From assembly GCA_965206315.1 (NCBI GenBank), contig OZ242210.1:1674001-1738000 (forward strand): a DNA stretch of 64,000 bases, written 5' to 3'. The position numbers were made by a program, and so were the translations under genes. Shown one piece after another: positions 57,877 through 64,000 of the stretch; the first letter of the stretch is position 1, and each line of letters opens with the position of its first letter. The stretch comes from Bin16 sp965206315. Its GTDB lineage: Bacteria; Chloroflexota; Dehalococcoidia; Lucifugimonadales; Australimonadaceae. The notes under the pieces were generated by a model. It did not search any database. It saw only the letters and a list, made by a program, of their open reading frames with translations, and was not told the origin of the DNA.

Positions 57877-58920
57877 ATGCCTTCTAAACGCTCGACACGC
57901 AAATCCAAAGCCGGCACTGCCGACCTGAAAGAGACAGTGGTGCCGTATGTGGCCTCTCCACCATCTGTGCCTGTCCGCAGCCGGACCCTGGTGACCGGCC
58001 TCCGCAAGATGAAGGAGGTCACTTGGGTTCACTACACCAAGTTCCTGAAGGACTACGAGACGGTATTGGTTGAAGGCAAGGATATCCGTCTCGAAGGGGG
58101 CCGAAGAATCAAAACGTTCGGACCGGAGCAGGACGAGGAGCAGCAGACGACGGTCTGGTCGTTTCCCGACCGCGGGCGTTGGGCGACACATAAGGCGAGT
58201 TACAGGGGTAACTGGTCGCCGTGGGTGCCAAGGAACCTGATTCTCAAATACAGCGAACCAGGCGACACGGTGCTTGACCAGATGGTCGGCGGCGGCACAA
58301 CACTTGTGGAGTGCAAGCTGCTGGGGCGCCGTGGGATAGGCGTGGACATCAGCCGTAATTCGCTCATGCTTGCCATGGACAGGTTGAACTTTCACCTACC
58401 ACTCCCCGAGGATGGTGCGCCTGACGAACTGCCTCCGGAGATAAAGCTGTTTGAGGGAGATGCACGAAGCCTCAATGCGATCCCGTCAGACAGCGTTGAC
58501 CTGATAGCGACTCACCCGCCGTATGCCAACATTATCCCGTACTCCAAGGCCGCGCCTATCGAGGGTGATCTGTCGCAGGTGCACACACTCAACGAGTTCT
58601 TTGATGGAATGGCAGTGGTCGCTGCTGAGAGCCTCCGTGTGCTCAAGCCTGGCGGCTACGCAGGCATCCTGATAGGAGATACGCACAAGCACGCACACTA
58701 TGTCCCAATGGCATATCGCACGCTGGAAGCGTTTCTACGGGCGGGGTTCATCCTCAAAGAGGACGTCATCAAACTTCAGCACAACGTGGAGACTGCCCGC
58801 ACGCGCTGGCGCCCTTGGTTCCTGACGAACTTCCTCCAGACGATGCATGAGCACCTGTTCATCTTCCGGAAGCTGCGCCCTGAGGAGGATGAACGGAAGT
58901 TCGCGGCGAGCAGGTTCTAG
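57877..58920 (+). CDS. DNA methyltransferase (N4-cytosine/N6-adenine type)
   Basis: The 347-residue protein has the beta-class order: catalytic motif region preceded by the SAM motif I VLDQMVGGGTTLVEC (132-146), then IGVDISRNSL, DSVDLIATHPPYANI with the catalytic HPPY (213-216) and the target-recognition segment after it. The proline-proline-tyrosine loop marks exocyclic amino DNA methylation. In restriction-modification loci this protects host DNA. Motif I reads DQMVGGGTT rather than DPFxGxGTT, a usual variation. It shares a transcript with the 57395 gene and is followed by a nuclease gene with its own promoter. Recognition sequence unknown. Confidence 0.88.
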   Translation: MPSKRSTRKSKAGTADLKETVVPYVASPPSVPVRSRTLVTGLRKMKEVTWVHYTKFLKDYETVLVEGKDIRLEGGRRIKTFGPEQDEEQQTTVWSFPDRGRWATHKASYRGNWSPWVPRNLILKYSEPGDTVLDQMVGGGTTLVECKLLGRRGIGVDISRNSLMLAMDRLNFHLPLPEDGAPDELPPEIKLFEGDARSLNAIPSDSVDLIATHPPYANIIPYSKAAPIEGDLSQVHTLNEFFDGMAVVAAESLRVLKPGGYAGILIGDTHKHAHYVPMAYRTLEAFLRAGFILKEDVIKLQHNVETARTRWRPWFLTNFLQTMHEHLFIFRKLRPEEDERKFAASRF

Positions 58921-58921
58921 G

Positions 58922-58950
58922 TAGACACGTTGAATGAAGCCCTCTAGAAT
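58922..58950 (+). promoter_or_regulatory. Promoter of the PLD nuclease gene, near-leaderless
   Basis: TAGACA (58922-58927) and TAGAAT (58945-58950) are 17 bases apart, each matching consensus in five of six positions. It starts one base after the methyltransferase stop. The ATG at 58962 lies 12 bases after the -10 box, leaving about five bases of leader. Confidence 0.65.
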
Positions 58951-58961
58951 CGCATGCCGTA

Positions 58962-59993
58962 ATGGCGGAGATTCGAATTATAGACAATGCTAGTCGGCCT
59001 GCTGGCGACGAGCTTAGGGAGAGCTTGGAGTGGGCTTCCCATGTTCGCATTGCAACTGCATTTGCGAAAGGGTCAGGTGTATCTAGGCTTCTTGACTCGT
59101 TCAGACGGGTTCTTTCCGACGGTGGAGAGTTGAGAGTAGTCTACGGCCTAGATTTCCATATTACCGATCCCCAGGCGATTGAACAGTTCAGAAGATTGGC
59201 TGATGACTATCCCAGCACGGTCATCCATCGCGCATACTCAGAGTGGGGTTTGGCCTTAAGTCAAGCATTCCACCCCAAGCTCTACATTTGCACCGGCGCT
59301 ACAGGGGATGCCCAGGTACTGACTGGATCCTCTAACCTGACACAGGGCGGACTGTGGGACAATTTCGAAGTGAACACGGTCATTACCGGGACATCAGACG
59401 ATCCTGTAATCCTTCACGCATACAGCATTTTTGATCGGGCCTTTACTCATGAACATTGCTTTGTGCCCACCCAAGAATATGTCGATGCGTACAGAGAACT
59501 ATACAGAAGAGCAGCAGCGGTTCCGCTTACAGCTAGCCCCCCTGAACGGCTGATGGCAGCTTACGAAGAACTGAAAGGAATCGCGGATAGGCGCACACTC
59601 GGTGATTGCCCTAGGCACGCAGGCCAACAGAATAGCGGGAATAGGGAACACTTAGATGGGCAGATGATGCTGTTGCCTATGAACCAAGCTGGCTTAGGTA
59701 GGCATAAGTGCTCGTACTGCGCGTATGAGCAGGCTTACTGGCAAGCCATAGACGACATACAATCCTCCCTAACTCAAGGCTGGACTACTGATATACCGCG
59801 TTCGCAGGACTGGTCTCCAAATATTGATTGCCCTAGGCACGCAGGCCAACAGAATAGCGGGAATAGGGAACACTTAGATGGGCAGATGATGCTGTTGCCT
59901 ATGAACCAAGCTGGGAGAGGCAGGCACAAATGTCCCTATTGCGCCTACGAGCGTGGCTACTGGCAGGCCATAGACGACCTACGAAACATCTAA
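58962..59993 (+). CDS. PLD-fold restriction-type endonuclease with duplicated zinc-binding module
   Basis: The 343-residue protein has an N-terminal phospholipase D-type nuclease domain: HPKLYICTG (H104, K106) then GSSNLTQGG (122-130) and NFEVNT with E136, the HxK-N-E pattern of NgoFVII/BfiI-like enzymes. After residue 210 come two copies of an about 50-residue module (CPRHAGQQNS ... HLDGQMMLLPM ... GRHKCxYCAYE ... YWQAIDD), each with CxxH and CxxC that should bind zinc. The copies are separated by about 25 residues. Such modules may read DNA or help oligomerise. Together with the methyltransferase it looks like a restriction-modification pair. Base composition is more AT-rich than the flanks. 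Confidence 0.82.
   Translation: MAEIRIIDNASRPAGDELRESLEWASHVRIATAFAKGSGVSRLLDSFRRVLSDGGELRVVYGLDFHITDPQAIEQFRRLADDYPSTVIHRAYSEWGLALSQAFHPKLYICTGATGDAQVLTGSSNLTQGGLWDNFEVNTVITGTSDDPVILHAYSIFDRAFTHEHCFVPTQEYVDAYRELYRRAAAVPLTASPPERLMAAYEELKGIADRRTLGDCPRHAGQQNSGNREHLDGQMMLLPMNQAGLGRHKCSYCAYEQAYWQAIDDIQSSLTQGWTTDIPRSQDWSPNIDCPRHAGQQNSGNREHLDGQMMLLPMNQAGRGRHKCPYCAYERGYWQAIDDLRNI
59603..59914 (+). repeat. 90-bp identical direct repeat inside the nuclease gene
   Basis: Bases 59603-59692 and 59825-59914 are identical over 90 positions, offset 222 bases (74 codons, in frame). The next 60 bases of each copy encode the same protein pattern but differ at many positions, so only the first part has been recently copied or converted. 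Confidence 0.9.
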
Positions 59994-60007
59994 ACAAGCC
60001 TAGCCCC

Positions 60008-62974
<2,967 letters not shown>

Positions 62975-63040
62975 GGGGCTAGATGGTATCACCTGCCGCT
63001 GGGCTGGGGGATAGGCTCCGCCCGTGGTGAGCCTTGTTGT

Positions 63041-63160
63041 CCGCTCATGGTGAGCCTGTCGAACCACGCCCCTTTCCGTCATTCCTGCGGAGGCAGGAAT
63101 CTCGCAGCCCACCTCGCCCTCAGGGAGAGGTCGCCGCACGGAGGGCGGCGGGTGAGGGTG
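63041..63160. repeat. Cluster of dispersed intergenic repeats upstream of uvrA
   Basis: Units: TCATGGTGAGCCTGTCGAACC (about 63045-63065), then a hairpin with GTCATTCCTGCGGAGGCAGGAATC (about 63079-63102, TTCCTGC/GCAGGAA stem), and a CCCTCAGGGAGAGG...GGGTGAGGGTGG unit (about 63117-63161). All have relatives at 19643 or 55181. Confidence 0.6.
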
Positions 63161-63186
63161 GTACACTGCCAAGGAGAGACGAACCG

Positions 63187-63396
63187 ATGACAACGCAGAT
63201 GCCGGCAATAGAAGAGCGCGTGAGCCGCCTTGAGGGCGCCTACGAGCAAGTGAATGAGCGGCTTGGCGACCTCACCCAGGCCATTGCGAGCCTCCGCTCA
63301 GAGATGAACAGCCGGTTCAACACGGTGTACGCCTTTCTCGCCACGTTGGTCGCGGCGAACCTCGGCACGCTCATCGCGATTCTGGTCAAGGACTAG
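63187..63396 (+). CDS. Small coiled-coil protein with C-terminal membrane anchor
   Basis: The 69-residue product has an N-terminal heptad-rich helix (EERVSRLEGAYEQVNERLGDL, quoted in part as RVSRLEGAYEQVNERLGDL) and a C-terminal hydrophobic segment (YAFLATLVAANLGTLIAILV, shown in part as TLVAANLGTLIAILV) ending VKD. This tail-anchored layout is common in small proteins of Chloroflexota near mobile or repeat DNA; function unknown. CAAGGAGAG lies upstream of ATG 63187, and TACACT (63162-63167) may be its -10. Confidence 0.7.
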   Translation: MTTQMPAIEERVSRLEGAYEQVNERLGDLTQAIASLRSEMNSRFNTVYAFLATLVAANLGTLIAILVKD

Positions 63397-63414
63397 GGAC
63401 CCGACAGGGTTTCC

Positions 63415-63780
63415 CTACCGTTGCGCGATGGGACGCCCCGGCAGGCGCGCCCAGACCTCGTCGCCGCGCACGAACGTCTCGAACGCCACAGCGTCGTACG
63501 TGTAGCGGTCGAGGCACTCGCCGGTCACGATGTCGAAGATCGCCGAGTGCAGCGGACAGATGACCTGCCCCGGCTCGATCGTGCCCCACGAGAGCATCGC
63601 GCCCTGGTGCGGGCAGAAGTTCTCCAGCGTGCCGATGCGCTCTCCGTCCCAGAAGACGGCGACCTCCCACCCCCGGTACTTCGGATGCTCGATCTCGATG
63701 GCGAGCACGCCCTTCGCCTGCAGTTCGCTGAGCGGGCAGAGGTAGTACTCGTTCAGGGTGGTGGGGGCCCGGCTGAACAC
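63415..63780 (-). CDS. Rieske-type [2Fe-2S] ferredoxin
   Basis: The 121-residue protein has the Rieske motif FCPHQGAMLSWG (C56, H58) and VICPLHSAIFD (C75, H78). As a small soluble Rieske protein it can pass electrons to an oxygenase such as the one at 48796, or serve in assimilation reactions. The start is GTG 63780, two bases after the stop of the biotinyl-domain gene, so the two are cotranscribed; no methionine start fits. The link with a biotin carboxylase is unusual and unexplained. Confidence 0.85.
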   Translation of the reverse strand: MFSRAPTTLNEYYLCPLSELQAKGVLAIEIEHPKYRGWEVAVFWDGERIGTLENFCPHQGAMLSWGTIEPGQVICPLHSAIFDIVTGECLDRYTYDAVAFETFVRGDEVWARLPGRPIAQR

Positions 63781-63782
63781 GG

Positions 63783-64000
63783 CTACTGGATCTCCAGGAG
63801 CGGCTGACCGGCCTCGACGGCCTGGTCCTTCTTGATCTTCACGCCCTTCACCACCCCGCTGCGCGCCATGCGCACGCTCTGCTCCATCTTCATCGACTCC
63901 AGCAGGCATATCTCGTCGCCCGCCTCCAGCTCCTGCCCCTTCGTGACCGTGACCGACACGATCTTGCCGGGGAGCGGACAGCGGATGACGCGCTCGTCGC
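63783..64000 (-). CDS. Biotin carboxyl carrier domain of a carboxylase, C-terminal end (cut by window edge)
   Basis: Reading the minus strand from the right edge gives 72 codons ending in TAG at 63785-63783. The sequence has CPLPGKIVSVTVTKGQELEAGDEICLLESMKMEQ, quoted here in part as CPLPGKIVSV and LLESMKMEQ, and ends VEAGQPLLEIQ. The ESMKM lysine is the biotin attachment site. The rest of the protein (biotin carboxylase or carboxyltransferase) lies outside the window, so acetyl-CoA, propionyl-CoA and pyruvate carboxylases cannot be told apart. Confidence 0.88.
   Translation of the reverse strand, partial: DERVIRCPLPGKIVSVTVTKGQELEAGDEICLLESMKMEQSVRMARSGVVKGVKIKKDQAVEAGQPLLEIQ

Noticed and set aside
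55757..59993. Prophage or integrative element with attachment sites
   Set aside because: No integrase or transposase and no direct repeats at the borders were found; the HTH protein alone is not enough.

Overview
This is a high-GC, gene-dense bacterial chromosome segment with no rRNA, tRNA or CRISPR that I can see. Several things point to Chloroflexota, most likely the SAR202 / Dehalococcoidia side: six amidohydrolase-2 (TIM-barrel hydrolase) paralogues within about 20 kb, lipoproteins with proline/threonine-rich linkers, a Rieske ring-hydroxylating oxygenase, TRAP and ABC uptake systems, a deazaflavin-type oxidoreductase, and short dispersed intergenic hairpin repeats. The assignment is inference from gene content; no phylogenetic marker was run.

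Layout. (1) 1-12.7 kb: the 5' part of mfd (cut by the left edge), an RCC1-repeat lipoprotein, an orphan HK97-type phage portal gene, a free-standing Ada zinc domain behind a nucleotidyltransferase, an EF-G-like GTPase, a membrane-anchored HEXXH protein, SbcC, a carboxymuconolactone-decarboxylase-like protein and two tandem methyltransferases. (2) 12.7-14.4 kb: a two-gene AAA ATPase + DUF4276 unit resembling OLD/PARIS-type anti-phage modules. (3) 14.5-25.1 kb: housekeeping (leuS, ruvC-ruvA), a GIY-YIG endonuclease bracketed by hairpin repeats, the first amidohydrolase, and two oligopeptide-type ABC ATPases without permeases. (4) 25.2-39.6 kb: a catabolic block with a plus-strand operon (thioesterase, molybdopterin-fold protein, CMD protein, amidohydrolase), a minus-strand operon (zinc alcohol dehydrogenase, amidohydrolase, TRAP dctPQM), and a second plus operon in which a molybdenum hydroxylase large subunit sits between two amidohydrolases. 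(5) 39.6-55.2 kb: an aapJQMP amino-acid ABC operon, a cupin, a MATE exporter, a zinc-ribbon/GT39-like membrane protein, then a Rieske oxygenase followed by an ABC importer and an SDR. (6) 55.3-60 kb: an AT-richer, apparently acquired island with Fic protein, small HTH protein, unknown protein, DNA methyltransferase and PLD-fold nuclease, looking like a regulated restriction-modification locus. (7) 60-64 kb: uvrA, a small coiled-coil membrane protein, a Rieske ferredoxin and the C-terminal biotinyl domain of a carboxylase cut by the right edge.

The genes suggest a heterotrophic scavenger that imports organic acids, amino acids and peptides and opens, hydrolyses or decarboxylates ring or lactone compounds. 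The DNA-repair set is mfd, sbcC, ruvA, ruvC and uvrA. The most promising new material is the 57.1-60.0 kb island. It holds a nuclease gene with a recently duplicated zinc-binding module, a near-consensus promoter overlapping a perfect operator-like dyad, and a separate promoter placed so close to the nuclease start that its mRNA would be almost leaderless. The AAA/DUF4276 pair and the GIY-YIG/hairpin-repeat arrangement come next.
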